Source of the DNA: DATMNI01 sp035570275 | GTDB lineage: Bacteria > Acidobacteriota > Terriglobia > Bryobacterales > Bryobacteraceae | Assembly (NCBI GenBank): GCA_035570275.1 | Contig: DATMNI010000270.1 | Coordinates: 1-56,446 of the forward strand | Reading direction: 5' to 3' | Length of the DNA: 56,446 nucleotides | In this document: in pieces, positions 24,014-32,693 of the stretch | Numbering within the stretch: the stretch's first letter is position 1 | How the letters are laid out: every line of letters starts with the position of its first letter | The notes under the pieces: generated by a model | What the model was told of the DNA's origin: nothing | Seen by the model: the letters and a program-made list of their open reading frames with translations, nothing else | Databases searched by the model: none | Program-made: the position numbers and the translations under genes

Positions 24014-25834
24014 TTAGCGCTTCGGCGGCATTCCCCGGCGCGCCTGGGCCAGGCCATCGCGGGCCGCTTGCAGCGTCGGGTCTACCGCCAGGGCCCTTAA
24101 GAAATCGGCCTCCGCGGCAGGCAGGTTATTGGCCGACAGGTCCAGGGCGCCCTTGTAATAATAGGTCATGGCGAAGTTCGGATCGATTTTCTCGGCCCGA
24201 TCCAGGGCCTCCATGGCTTCCTTCCTTTGCCCGCGCTTGCCGTAGACCATGCCGATTTGCGAGTAGACGTGGGCTGTGGCGTCCAAGGATGCTGCCTCAC
24301 GGAGTTTGGCGATGGCGTTGTCGGGTTGGTTGAGGCCGTCGTAGGCCAAAGCCCAGTTCAGCAGCGCGCTGTACTCTGGCGGCTCAAGCTGGGCGGCCTT
24401 TGGGTATTCGGCCACGGCAAGGTCGAAACGTCCCTGGTCGTAGTAGGCAGAAGCCAGTTGCAGATGGTCGCGCGCTTTGCCGGGGGATTTGCGTACGGTG
24501 TCTTCCCAAAGCGAGACCGGGCTGGACCAGACTTCGGCGCGGGCGTGGGTAACCGCGGCTGCCACCAGCACCACGGCGAGACACCCGGCAGCCAGCGTTT
24601 TGCGATCCATTTTCAAGACCCTCAGCAAGTCAACCCTCAGCAAGTCAACCAGGATCAGCAGAAGGCCGAGCATAGGAAGGTACATTCGACGCTCCGCCAC
24701 CGGGTCCTTGATAGGAAGAATGGATGACGTGGGCGCCAGCAGCAACAGAAAGAGGAAAAAGCCAAAGCCCGCCAGAGGGTAGCGGCGGCGCCAGTGCCAT
24801 AGGGCGGCGGCCAGCGCGACCAGCACCACCAGGCCGAAAATCGCGCCGCGGTCGAAGATGGTTCGGGAGATGGGGAAGTCCCAGTCCAGGTTCAGGCTGG
24901 CGGGAAACAGGAACGTCCCGATATACACAAAGAGCGCTCGGAACTCGGTGAACAGGTACCGATACCACGGGAGGTCTTTTATGCCGAAGCCCGCGGTGGC
25001 GCCACTGTAAGTGGAGCCGGTGCCGACGCTCATGATCAGCCTCCGGAAAAGAAAAAGTGCCACCAGACCGATGGCGGCGATGGGAACGTAGATTCTCCAG
25101 TTGCTCTTGACGGTCTGAATCCCTCTTCCGGGGTTCCACCAAAGGTCGGTGAGCAGAAACAGGGCGGGGAGAACAATGGCCTGCTCTTTCGAGAAGACGG
25201 CGCAGGCGAAGAGCGCCAGGACGGCGCACGCAGCGATCCACGGCGAAGGCGTTCCGGGGCGATCAGGCGTTTCGGGGCGATCAAGCTGGGGGCGATAAAG
25301 AAATACGGCGTAGGCAGCCGCGGCAAAGAGCGCGCTGAGCGATTCCGAGCGGCCGGCGATGTAGGCGACGGATTCGGTCTGCGCCGGATGGAGGAGGAAG
25401 AGCAAGCCGGCGAAGGCTGCGAGTAAGTCGCGGGTCTGGCCAGGTAAGTCATTTGCCGCGGCCAGCAAGCGGCGCACGATCAGGAAAATCAGGACCGACG
25501 TAATGCAATGGAACAGGACGTTGAAGATGTGAAACGAGTAAGTGTCCTGCGGGGCTATCTGGGTATTGACCCAGTATGTGAACATGAGGACCGGCCGCAC
25601 TGGGCCGATCCAATTCGAAAGCGGCGCCGACGCGGTGGGGAGCGCGAATTGTTGCAGCGTGTCGTCAAACACGAAAGGGCTGTGGAGCGCGGGGCCGTAG
25701 GCCCAGAAGACGGCTGCCAGAGCCGCCACCGCGGTGGCCAGCGCCCACAGCTTTGGGTTGTATCCGCTGCTCTGAGGGACGCGACCCTGAGGGACGCGGG
25801 CACTTTTCGGGGTTTCACGCTTCTTAGCTTTCAT
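24014..25834 (-). CDS. multi-spanning membrane protein with C-terminal TPR repeats (PMT/TMTC-like)
   Basis: 606 residues from ATG 25834; GTG 25840 is an alternative. About ten membrane helices fill residues 30-430, with TYSFHIFNVLFHCITSVLIF and LLHPAQTESVAYIAGRSESL between helices, a signature of TMTC-like and dolichyl-phosphate-mannose-dependent transferases. The C-terminal 170 residues are TPRs (YYDQGRFDLAVAEYPKAAQL, SQIGMVYGKRGQRKEAMEAL). It is likely a lipid-linked sugar-dependent glycosyltransferase of the envelope. Short in-frame tandem duplications occur at 24618-24647 (VDLLR twice), 25249-25285 and 25777-25806. It overlaps the DUF2304 gene by 11 nt. Confidence 0.8.
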   Translation of the reverse strand: MKAKKRETPKSARVPQGRVPQSSGYNPKLWALATAVAALAAVFWAYGPALHSPFVFDDTLQQFALPTASAPLSNWIGPVRPVLMFTYWVNTQIAPQDTYSFHIFNVLFHCITSVLIFLIVRRLLAAANDLPGQTRDLLAAFAGLLFLLHPAQTESVAYIAGRSESLSALFAAAAYAVFLYRPQLDRPETPDRPGTPSPWIAACAVLALFACAVFSKEQAIVLPALFLLTDLWWNPGRGIQTVKSNWRIYVPIAAIGLVALFLFRRLIMSVGTGSTYSGATAGFGIKDLPWYRYLFTEFRALFVYIGTFLFPASLNLDWDFPISRTIFDRGAIFGLVVLVALAAALWHWRRRYPLAGFGFFLFLLLLAPTSSILPIKDPVAERRMYLPMLGLLLILVDLLRVDLLRVLKMDRKTLAAGCLAVVLVAAAVTHARAEVWSSPVSLWEDTVRKSPGKARDHLQLASAYYDQGRFDLAVAEYPKAAQLEPPEYSALLNWALAYDGLNQPDNAIAKLREAASLDATAHVYSQIGMVYGKRGQRKEAMEALDRAEKIDPNFAMTYYYKGALDLSANNLPAAEADFLRALAVDPTLQAARDGLAQARRGMPPKR

Positions 25835-26207
25835 GGGCACTGGCGTTGGCTTCGACGCCCTCCGGCCGCGCGGTCTGGCGAAGATGGAACTCGAGAATGG
25901 CCAGGCGCTGGGCCAGCGCGATGTTGTCGTCGCGCAGGTGGGAGATAATCACGGAAAAGCGAAAGAACATCAGCACGAAAATACCGCTGCCAAAAAGGAA
26001 CAGCGTCAGCGGGGTGTCCGGCAGTCCGCTCCATTGCCGGACCGCCTCCAGCAGGGGGCGCGCCCGCGAAAGGATCAGCATGGCCACGGCCGCGGCCAGC
26101 CATGTTACGGAATACTCCACGCGGATGTGGGCGCGGCGCACCGAGATCAGCACCAGAACCAGCAGCACCAGGCTCAGGAAGGTGGTGACGTTCAACAGGC
26201 GGTCCAT
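25824..26207 (-). CDS. DUF2304-family membrane protein
   Basis: 127 residues from ATG 26207, chosen because GGAGG lies 6 nt upstream and just inside the end of the preceding gene; an upstream frame to 26303 would only read through repeated Thr-Pro-Asp codons. Three membrane segments (LNVTTFLSLVLLVLVLISV, VTWLAAAVAMLILS, LTLFLFGSGIFVLMFF) are followed by a cytoplasmic helix (LRDDNIALAQRLAILEFHLR). DUF2304 proteins usually neighbour DPM1-like glycosyltransferases, as here, and probably assist them. The function is otherwise unknown. Confidence 0.78.
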   Translation of the reverse strand: MDRLLNVTTFLSLVLLVLVLISVRRAHIRVEYSVTWLAAAVAMLILSRARPLLEAVRQWSGLPDTPLTLFLFGSGIFVLMFFRFSVIISHLRDDNIALAQRLAILEFHLRQTARPEGVEANASAHES

Positions 26208-26208
26208 C

Positions 26209-27066
26209 TTATCCTCCAACTCCTCTATCGGCCGATGGTCCGGCGTTTGGTCGGGCGTTTGGTCCGGCGTCTCTGCCGGTGTTTCCCGCGGTGTCTGTGG
26301 CAACGTTTAAGGCCGGTTTGCGGCTGCTTTCGCGCTGGGCGCGGTGGAACCGGCGGTCGTACTTGAGCACGTTGACGAAAACACCCAGCAGTACGTGGAC
26401 AATGTAGTAGAGCGACTTCAGGCCGGTAATGGACGATCGGCCGGTGGTGCGCGGCCGCATGGTGACAGGCACCTCCTCAAACCGGAAGGCGCGGCGCTGC
26501 AGCACCACCAGGGCCTCGATTTCCGGATACTCCAGCGGGAAACTGCGGCTGAACACGTCCAGCGCCCGGCGGTTCACTCCCACGAATCCGGAGGTGGGGT
26601 CGTGCACCGGCTTGCCCAAAATGGGGCGCAGCACCGCCCGGAAGAACCGGATGCCAAGCCAGCGGACCGTGCCGGTGCGGGATCCGTTTTCCGCCACGAA
26701 TCGCGAGCCGATGACCATTTCACAACCCGAGGTCTTCAGCCGCTCGAAGATGCGCGGAATGTCGCCGGCGTCGTGCTGACCATCGCCGTCCACGCGGATC
26801 ACGTACGCGTAGCCCAGTTCATAGGCGAGTTTGTAGCCCGCCTGCACGCAACCGCCCAGCCCCAGGTGATGAGGTAACGGGAGAATACTCGCCCCGGCGG
26901 CCCGCGCGGCCGGGATGGTGTTGTCGCTGGAGCAATCGTCAATCACCAGGACGGGAACGCCGGGCAAGTGGCGGCGAACGGAACTCACCACCGATGCGAT
27001 GGCGCCTTCCTCGTTGAACGCCGGCACAATCACCAGCAGGGAATCGGGACCGGTTGGGCGAGTCAA
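26209..27066 (-). CDS. family 2 glycosyltransferase, dolichyl-phosphate mannose synthase-like
   Basis: 285 residues. The start is TTG 27066, overlapping the stop of the previous gene (TTGA); an open frame extends further upstream but there it is only the shadow of that gene. GT-A motifs: IVPAFNEEGAIASVV, LVIDDCSSDNTI, the DxD-type metal site in IRVDGDGQHDAGDI, and VIGSRFVAENGSRTG. It should make a polyprenyl-phosphate-linked hexose from a nucleotide sugar. The C-terminal tail (DAGPNARPNAGPSADRG) is encoded by a 12-bp tandem repeat (about 26235-26270) and is probably dispensable. Confidence 0.87.
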   Translation of the reverse strand: MTRPTGPDSLLVIVPAFNEEGAIASVVSSVRRHLPGVPVLVIDDCSSDNTIPAARAAGASILPLPHHLGLGGCVQAGYKLAYELGYAYVIRVDGDGQHDAGDIPRIFERLKTSGCEMVIGSRFVAENGSRTGTVRWLGIRFFRAVLRPILGKPVHDPTSGFVGVNRRALDVFSRSFPLEYPEIEALVVLQRRAFRFEEVPVTMRPRTTGRSSITGLKSLYYIVHVLLGVFVNVLKYDRRFHRAQRESSRKPALNVATDTAGNTGRDAGPNARPNAGPSADRGVGG

Positions 27067-28097
27067 AGTCCGGCCAGCCTCCTGGCGCTGATGGAATGGC
27101 TGCGGACCAGGTGGCGGAAGATGGCGGGCGTAATGCGGGCGGTGGCGCGGATGGCGCGGCGCTGGCGCCAGAGGCGGCGGCCATTGGCAAGCAGGGCGGT
27201 GTGCGCCCGAAGCACGTACCAGATCATTTTCGGCCCGGCGTTTCCTTCGGCCCGGAAGCGCGCGGCGCTTCCCTGACCCTTGAAAATGTACCACGCATGC
27301 CAAAGGTAGCGGGCCAGGGCCACGAACGGCGCCGCCAGCAGCATGCGGCCGGGGAAGTTTTTGGCCAGCACGAAGAGGCGGTTGCGCTCCACGTAGTAGG
27401 CCTTCAGGCCGGAGGCGCGGCCGGCCGAATGGGAGTAATGGTGCTCCACCACGGCGCTGGGAACGTAGAGGCATTTCCAGCCGGCCCAGCGCGCGCGCAG
27501 ACCCAGGTCGGTGTCCTCGCAATAGAGGAAGAAGCGGTCGTCGAAGCCGCTCAGTTCTTCCAGCAAGGCGCGGCGGTAAAGGGCCGCGGAGCCGCTCGGG
27601 AGCAGGGCTTCTTCGGCGACCGGGAAGTCTTCGGGCGGCCGGCCGAACCCGCGCTGTTTGCTGCTGCCATCCCGGGCGATGAGCATGCCGGCCGAATCCA
27701 GGCGCGGCTCGCCGAAGAAGCGGACCTGGCTGGCGCACATACCGGCATCGGGGCGGCTTTCCAGGGCGCACACCATGGCGTCGAGCCAGTTGGGGTGAGC
27801 CACGGCGTCGTCATTGAGCGTCGCCACATAGGGCGCCGCGGAGGCACGCCAGCCCTGGTTCACGGCGCCGCCGAACCCGGCATTACGGCCGTTTTCGATG
27901 ATGCGCACGCCGGGCCCGGTCTGGCGCACCATGTCTCGTCCCACCAGGTCTCGTCGCACCAGGCCCTGTCCGCTATTGTCCACCACGATCACTTCAAAAT
28001 CGCGCCGCGTCTGACGGTCGAGAGAATCCATACACTCCAGAAGCCTTGAGCCGGCAGACAGGGTGGGGATCACCACCGCAACGAGGAAATCAGGCAA
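27063..28097 (-). CDS. family 2 glycosyltransferase, rhamnosyltransferase (WbbL)-like
   Basis: 344 residues from TTG 28097. GT-A motifs: VVIPTLSAGSRLLECMDSLD, FEVIVVDNSG, ENGRNAGFGGAVNQGWRA, YVATLNDDAVAHPNWLD (metal-binding DD) and FFLYCEDTDLGLRARWAGW, the WbbL-like acidic motif. It should transfer a sugar, probably rhamnose, to a surface glycan. A 15-bp unit occurs three times at about 27926-27970, giving LVRRDLVGRDMVRQ in a surface loop between beta strands. It is first gene of the operon. Confidence 0.87.
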   Translation of the reverse strand: MPDFLVAVVIPTLSAGSRLLECMDSLDRQTRRDFEVIVVDNSGQGLVRRDLVGRDMVRQTGPGVRIIENGRNAGFGGAVNQGWRASAAPYVATLNDDAVAHPNWLDAMVCALESRPDAGMCASQVRFFGEPRLDSAGMLIARDGSSKQRGFGRPPEDFPVAEEALLPSGSAALYRRALLEELSGFDDRFFLYCEDTDLGLRARWAGWKCLYVPSAVVEHHYSHSAGRASGLKAYYVERNRLFVLAKNFPGRMLLAAPFVALARYLWHAWYIFKGQGSAARFRAEGNAGPKMIWYVLRAHTALLANGRRLWRQRRAIRATARITPAIFRHLVRSHSISARRLAGL

Positions 28098-28134
28098 ACA
28101 CCGATTTTAACTTGAAGCTTGTGGCGCAGATTGT

Positions 28135-28280
28135 TAACCCGTTAGTATGGGTGCTTAACCGAATCGGGGGAACCGCCCTGTGAGCACGTTTCTGTGGGGC
28201 AGGTTGCCAACCTGCCCCACATAGTAGTACAAGCCGATTCATACCGCGTTCCCCAATACTGTTTAAGCACCCGTTAGCAA
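28135..28280. repeat. composite palindromic repeat between mutS2 and the glycosyltransferase operon
   Basis: The centre is a perfect palindrome TGTGGGGCAGGTTGCCAACC with its mirror (28193-28221). It is framed by an outer inverted repeat, GTTAGTATGGGTGCTTAA on the left and TTAAGCACCCGTTAGC on the right (about 28141-28158 and 28263-28278), with CGGGGGAAC and GTTCCCC also mirrored. The nested design resembles a mosaic of REP elements. The 200-bp gap between genes holds nothing else. Confidence 0.75.
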
Positions 28281-28298
28281 TCTGCCCAACCAAGACGG

Positions 28299-30776
28299 TT
28301 ACTCTCGCAGTTCCACAATGGTCGCGCCGGCGCCGCCTTCCTGCTGCGGGGCCGCGTAAAATTTCGCCACGTGCGGGTGGCGGCTGAGCAGGTCGGCGAT
28401 GGTCTTCTTCAAGATGCCCATACCGTGGCCGTGGACGATGCGTACGCGGCTGGCGGTGGCCATCACGGCGCGGTCCAGGAACTCATCCACGGCGTCGCGC
28501 GCTTCTTCGGCGCGCTGGCCAATCACGTTGAGCTCCTGGTGAACGGGCGTCAGTTCGGGGGCGGGTTTGTAACTTACGTTCTTGGGCAGCTTGCCGGACG
28601 CGGGACCAGCTTCGGGCAGGACCTCGATTACATCGTCGATGGAAACCTGCATCTTCATGAAGCCGGCCTCCACTTCCAGGCGGCCGTTGCCCAGGTAGCG
28701 GCGGACGCGCGCGGGGTCGCGTACGTCGCGCAGACGCACCCGCGCGCCCTCTGCAATGCTCAGCGGCGGCACGCGGTCCGGGCGCGAATCGGTGCGGCCG
28801 GAATCGGCGCGGTCGGAATCGGGGCGGGTCTGGGAATCGTCGCGGTCCGGGCGGGATTCGTCCTTGGCAGACAGCACCGTGGTCTGGAAATCCTCCCGCA
28901 ATTCGCGCTTGACCTTGGAGACGCGGCGCTGCGCCTCCTGCTCGGCCTTGCGGCGGTCCCCACCCTGCGCGATCTTGCCGAGCGCCTCCTGGGCCTGCTC
29001 CTCAAAGCGGGCCAGCGCCTGGTCGGTGCGGCGTTCCAGTTCCTTCAGCTTGGCGGTCTCGCGCTTCTCCCACTCGCCGGCGATTTTTTTTTCCCGCCGG
29101 ACCAATTCCGCCAGCTTCTCGCGCAGGTGGAGCTCCAGCGACTGGGTCTCCTCGATGCGGTGGTGAAGCTCGCTCAGGAAGCGCGTGACGTCGCGCCCGC
29201 GATCGCTCATCGAAAGGCGCGCGCGCCGCATGATGTCCTCTGGCATGCCAAGCCGCGTGGCAATCTCCAGACCGGCGGACTTGCCGGGAAGGCCCAGGCG
29301 CAGTTGATAGTTCGGCTCAAACGTCTGTTCGTCGAAGCCCATGGAACCGTTGACTACTCCCTCGGTTCCCGCGCCATAGATTTTCAGCGCCATCAGGTGG
29401 GTGGACACCAGCGTGTACGCGCCCGCGGTGCGGAAGTGCTCCACGATGGCGACACCCAGCGCGCCGCCCTCTTCGGGGTCGGTGGCGGCGCCCAGTTCAT
29501 CCAGAAGCACCAGCGAATCGGGCGTGACGTCGAGCGCCATCTCGCGAATGTTCGAAACGTGCGCGGAGAACGTGCTCAGGTTCTCCTGAATGGATTGGTA
29601 GTCGCCGATATCGGCCAGCACGCGCTCGAAAAGCGGGAATTCGGCGTCCAGGGCGGGAACCGGCAGCGCCGATTGCGCCATCAGGCTGAGCAGGCCCACG
29701 GTCTTGAGCGTCACCGTCTTGCCGCCGGTGTTGGGTCCGCTGATCAGCAGCGTGCGGCGGTCGTGCGTCAGCTCCAGTGAGATGGGGACCGCGGTTTTGT
29801 GCTTCCGGCGCAGCACATCCTGCAGCAGTGGATGGCGCGCTTCCTTCAGCGCCAGGCGCTCGCCGAAACGCGGGATGACGCAGTCGAAATCCAGGGCGAA
29901 CCGCCCCTTGGCGAAGATCAGCTCCAACTCCGCGATGGTGATGAGGGTCTGGCGGATGGCGTCGCCATGGGCGCGCAGCCGGTCGGTCATCTCCAGCAAA
30001 ATGCGGTGGACTTCGCGCGCCTCCTCCTCGGTGAGGCGAACCAGTTCGTTGTTCAGGTCGATGGTTTCGAGCGGTTCCACGAAGAGCGTATGGCCGCTGG
30101 AACTGGCGCCGTGGATCACGCCGTCGATCTTGCGGCGCTGCCCGGCGATCACCGGCACCACGAAGCGTTCGTTGCGGATGGTGACGAACTCTTCCTGCAG
30201 CACGCCCTCCTCGCGATGCGTGCGCAGGAAGCGGTCAAGCGATTCCTGTATGGATTTTTTCTGCCGCTCCATGTCGCGGCGCAGCCGGTTTAGCGCGACG
30301 CTGGCGTGGTCGGCCACACTGCCATCGGGCAGGATCTTGCCGTCCAGCTCACGCAGAAGTTGCCGGAAATCCCCGATGGTCTGGGCGCGCCGGCCCAGCC
30401 GCGGGAAGCGCTCGGCAGCCGCCGTGAGGTTCGACTTGGCATCGGCGGCGATATCCAGCAGCGCAAAAACCCCGAAAATTTCCTTAGGTTCCAGGCTGGC
30501 GCCTTCGATGCGGAGCTTCAGGACGGCCTGTTCCACGTCCGGCACGCCGCTGAATTCGATGCGGATGGCGGCGCCGCGGGCCGCCGGCTGCGGGCGCGTG
30601 GCCAGTTGCAGGTACCGGATACCCTCCTCGGCTTCGGCCAGATCTTCCGTCAACCGCGCCCGGTCGGCATGCGGCTGGACCTTTGCCAATTCGCGGCGCC
30701 CCAGGGCGCTGGCCACATAGCGGCCCAGCAACTGGCGCAGCGGTTCGAATTCGAGGACTTCGGCGCTGGTTCTCAA
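28299..30776 (-). CDS. mutS2: endonuclease MutS2
   Basis: 825 residues from TTG 30776 with AGGG close upstream. MutS2 acts on branched DNA or collided ribosomes rather than mismatches. The ATPase core is complete: Walker A GPNTGGKTVTLKT, Walker B region SLVLLDELGAATDPEEG and STHLMALKIY. A coiled-coil (VRREKKIAGEWEKRETAKLK) and the C-terminal Smr nuclease domain (VRIVHGHGMGILKKTIADLL) follow. The linker at about residues 640-670 is expanded by a 15-bp tandem repeat (about 28775-28860) that encodes Asp/Arg/Ser-rich phrases such as SRPDRDDSQTRPDSDRADS, which most homologues lack. Confidence 0.94.
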   Translation of the reverse strand: MRTSAEVLEFEPLRQLLGRYVASALGRRELAKVQPHADRARLTEDLAEAEEGIRYLQLATRPQPAARGAAIRIEFSGVPDVEQAVLKLRIEGASLEPKEIFGVFALLDIAADAKSNLTAAAERFPRLGRRAQTIGDFRQLLRELDGKILPDGSVADHASVALNRLRRDMERQKKSIQESLDRFLRTHREEGVLQEEFVTIRNERFVVPVIAGQRRKIDGVIHGASSSGHTLFVEPLETIDLNNELVRLTEEEAREVHRILLEMTDRLRAHGDAIRQTLITIAELELIFAKGRFALDFDCVIPRFGERLALKEARHPLLQDVLRRKHKTAVPISLELTHDRRTLLISGPNTGGKTVTLKTVGLLSLMAQSALPVPALDAEFPLFERVLADIGDYQSIQENLSTFSAHVSNIREMALDVTPDSLVLLDELGAATDPEEGGALGVAIVEHFRTAGAYTLVSTHLMALKIYGAGTEGVVNGSMGFDEQTFEPNYQLRLGLPGKSAGLEIATRLGMPEDIMRRARLSMSDRGRDVTRFLSELHHRIEETQSLELHLREKLAELVRREKKIAGEWEKRETAKLKELERRTDQALARFEEQAQEALGKIAQGGDRRKAEQEAQRRVSKVKRELREDFQTTVLSAKDESRPDRDDSQTRPDSDRADSGRTDSRPDRVPPLSIAEGARVRLRDVRDPARVRRYLGNGRLEVEAGFMKMQVSIDDVIEVLPEAGPASGKLPKNVSYKPAPELTPVHQELNVIGQRAEEARDAVDEFLDRAVMATASRVRIVHGHGMGILKKTIADLLSRHPHVAKFYAAPQQEGGAGATIVELRE
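28775..28860 (-). repeat. degenerate 15-bp tandem repeat inside mutS2
   Basis: About five copies of a GG-GCGG-CGGAATC-like 15-mer, some extended by 3-6 nt. All length differences keep the reading frame. It encodes the charged linker between the coiled coil and the Smr-side domains of MutS2. Confidence 0.75.
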
Positions 30777-30884
30777 TGGCCCTACCCGGTTAAGCGGTGC
30801 CGCGGCGTTCGTATTCGGTGTCCTGCTTGGCTGGCTTGCCTGGCTTTACCGCACTCGGCGGCCGCACGTCGGCAGGGACACCGG

Positions 30885-31204
30885 TTTCTCATGCAGACAA
30901 ACCACGGGTTCGGCTGGACGGTCGCTCCGTAGCTTCTGGTATGCCTGGTGGCCGAGAAATGAGGTCGTGACCAGGATTCCGAACTGTCGGTGACGCATCC
31001 GCGAGATCAGGCGACTTTGCCTCCAGGGCGTAGTCCAGCGAAATGCGGCCCCACCCGGTATGTTCCGATCGCATCGCGGTCCACGTCAACAGAAGGTCTG
31101 GTGACCGTCTCGAACTTGATGTTCGGGTCCATGAGCCCTGCGAGGCGAGCCGCACAATGCTCGAAACCGTGTGGGTTGTCCTTGAAGTACTCATGATGCA
31201 CCGC
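30885..31204 (-). pseudogene. remnant of an Mrr-like PD-(D/E)XK restriction endonuclease
   Basis: Three frames join to give one recognisable protein. The first frame, from 31201, reads HEYFKDNPHGFEHCAARLAG then LMDPNIKFETVTRPSVDVDR DAIGTYRVG. The second (about 31050-31012) reads ISLDYALEAK. The third (about 31012-30890) reads LISRMRHRQFGILVTTSFLG and HQAYQKLRSD. These are the acidic residue (DRDAIG), the ExK motif (LEAK) and the conserved SRLRHRQFG-like helix of a restriction endonuclease family I know with the sequence TRPxRDGGRDAxG. About 15 residues after ALEAK are missing. With two frame changes and a deletion, it cannot be active. Confidence 0.72.
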
Positions 31205-31213
31205 GCGAGGGAT

Positions 31214-32587
31214 TCATCTCGGCCCGACGCCGGCTGTTGTTGCTCTTTGGTCCGGTATTCGATTCGTGGGTTCCGCGGTAAGCTGTTCATCGGCTCCCTT
31301 CTCGATCCTTTTAAGCCAGGCGACGGGGGCGGAGGTATGAAGTGGTTCTCCTGCCCTCACGGCAGCACTGGTCGAAAGACTTGGACTATGCGCCAGCAGC
31401 CGCATTGTTGCGGGATCAAGTAGAGTCGGAGGCCGGTCGTCGGCTTGATCGGGTTTGGGGTTCGTTGACGGCGAGATGGAGGGTTCCGCTGACACTTTGA
31501 CGTAGAGATCGCCCAGGAACTCAAACCCCTCTACGTCGGGAACAACTCCGTTATCGTCGCGAAGTTTGATACGGAAGGTGCGCCCCCGCTCCGGATCCTT
31601 GTCATAGTAGGGGTTCCCTGGTCCCGTCTGCAAGACGGCGTTTTTCAGGTCGGGAATGAGTGGCCATGACACACCCGCATCGTTCACCCACTCCATCGTC
31701 TTACTGCCCCCGGTTTCGCCCGGTTGCCACCGGATCACCCCTTGGTGCCATTTGTTGATTTGCGGTTCACGCCGGTATTGCCCCAAGAGCATTTCTGCCG
31801 TCAGCTTCGATAGAGACCGGGGGCCTAGTGGTGCGGTAGGGCTGGCGAAGAGCGGCTCATCGTGTGTGCCGTCGCCATTGCCCTTGATGAAGCGGACTCT
31901 GCCGGTTGCTTCGACAAATTCACCTCCATCCATTGCGGGGCGAAACTTCCACCCGGTCAGATAGGGGGCAAGCAACTCAGCTGCGGAAGCCGACCCGCGA
32001 ACTTCATGAACTCTTTGAACGTTTCCCTTGACTCCTACTGTGAATTCGAGAACGAGCGATTCATCGCCGACCTCCTTGACCGGACCGGGCATCGAACCAT
32101 CCTCAACGCGAGGAGCCACAACGTCAGCGGGTATGGCAAATCCCATCCTGCCGGATGCCCACGTGTCTGGTCCTTTCGGAAACAGTGGCGACAATGCCTG
32201 CCCCATCTGTATTCCGAATGGTACGGCCTTCCCATCCTTCGTGGCGGGTGCCCATCGCGACTCCCTGGCCAACTTGAATGCAAGTTCGTCCAATCCGTAT
32301 CCCATCCCATTCGTGATTTGAAGATCGCGCATCCTGCCGTCAACACCCACGACCGCTCGAAAATAGACATAGCCGCCAGCCCGCAATTTCTTTGTGACGG
32401 CCGGCAAGTCTGTGCCCGACTGAAACGTCCGCTTCGGTAGGACTATTCCTCTCCCCGTATTCCAGTACACACCATTCCTGTCGGGTACGCTCTCCTGCGC
32501 GGACGTTGCAGTTGGATTGGGATTCTGAGCGCACAGTGCTTGGGCGAATAGAGAAAGTAACGGAAGAAGATCGTGTGATCTCGTCAT
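31214..32587 (-). CDS. secreted protein with TonB C-terminal-like domains
   Basis: 457 residues from ATG 32587; an upstream in-frame start at 32617 would precede the signal peptide (MTRSHDLLPLLSLFAQALCA). Two TonB-C-like units are visible: GYVYFRAVVGVDGRMRDLQI with LDELAFKLARESRWAPATKD, and VLEFTVGVKGNVQRVHEVRG with YLTGWKFRPAMDGGEF. The latter half is unassigned. No membrane anchor or proline linker is present, so it is not a classical TonB. Energy transduction is unlikely, and an envelope or periplasmic binding role is a guess. The dead restriction gene lies just downstream on the same strand. Confidence 0.72.
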   Translation of the reverse strand: MTRSHDLLPLLSLFAQALCAQNPNPTATSAQESVPDRNGVYWNTGRGIVLPKRTFQSGTDLPAVTKKLRAGGYVYFRAVVGVDGRMRDLQITNGMGYGLDELAFKLARESRWAPATKDGKAVPFGIQMGQALSPLFPKGPDTWASGRMGFAIPADVVAPRVEDGSMPGPVKEVGDESLVLEFTVGVKGNVQRVHEVRGSASAAELLAPYLTGWKFRPAMDGGEFVEATGRVRFIKGNGDGTHDEPLFASPTAPLGPRSLSKLTAEMLLGQYRREPQINKWHQGVIRWQPGETGGSKTMEWVNDAGVSWPLIPDLKNAVLQTGPGNPYYDKDPERGRTFRIKLRDDNGVVPDVEGFEFLGDLYVKVSAEPSISPSTNPKPDQADDRPPTLLDPATMRLLAHSPSLSTSAAVRAGEPLHTSAPVAWLKRIEKGADEQLTAEPTNRIPDQRATTAGVGPR

Positions 32588-32693
32588 CGTCGGATCATCG
32601 CACACCCGAATTCCCAAATCAATCCACTCTCAACGCGGGACTGATTCGAGTTGCCGCCCTGCATCCCAGGGTCCTTCGCGGTTCTCAAAGGGC

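Noticed and set aside
26209..27771. 520-codon version of the DPM1-like glycosyltransferase
   Set aside because: The first 235 codons overlap the WbbL-like gene in another frame and are Arg/Pro-rich. The TTG at 27066 overlapping the previous stop is the sensible start.
28371..29780. 469-codon plus-strand frame over mutS2
   Set aside because: Antisense to MutS2, whose Walker A, Walker B and Smr motifs are unmistakable.
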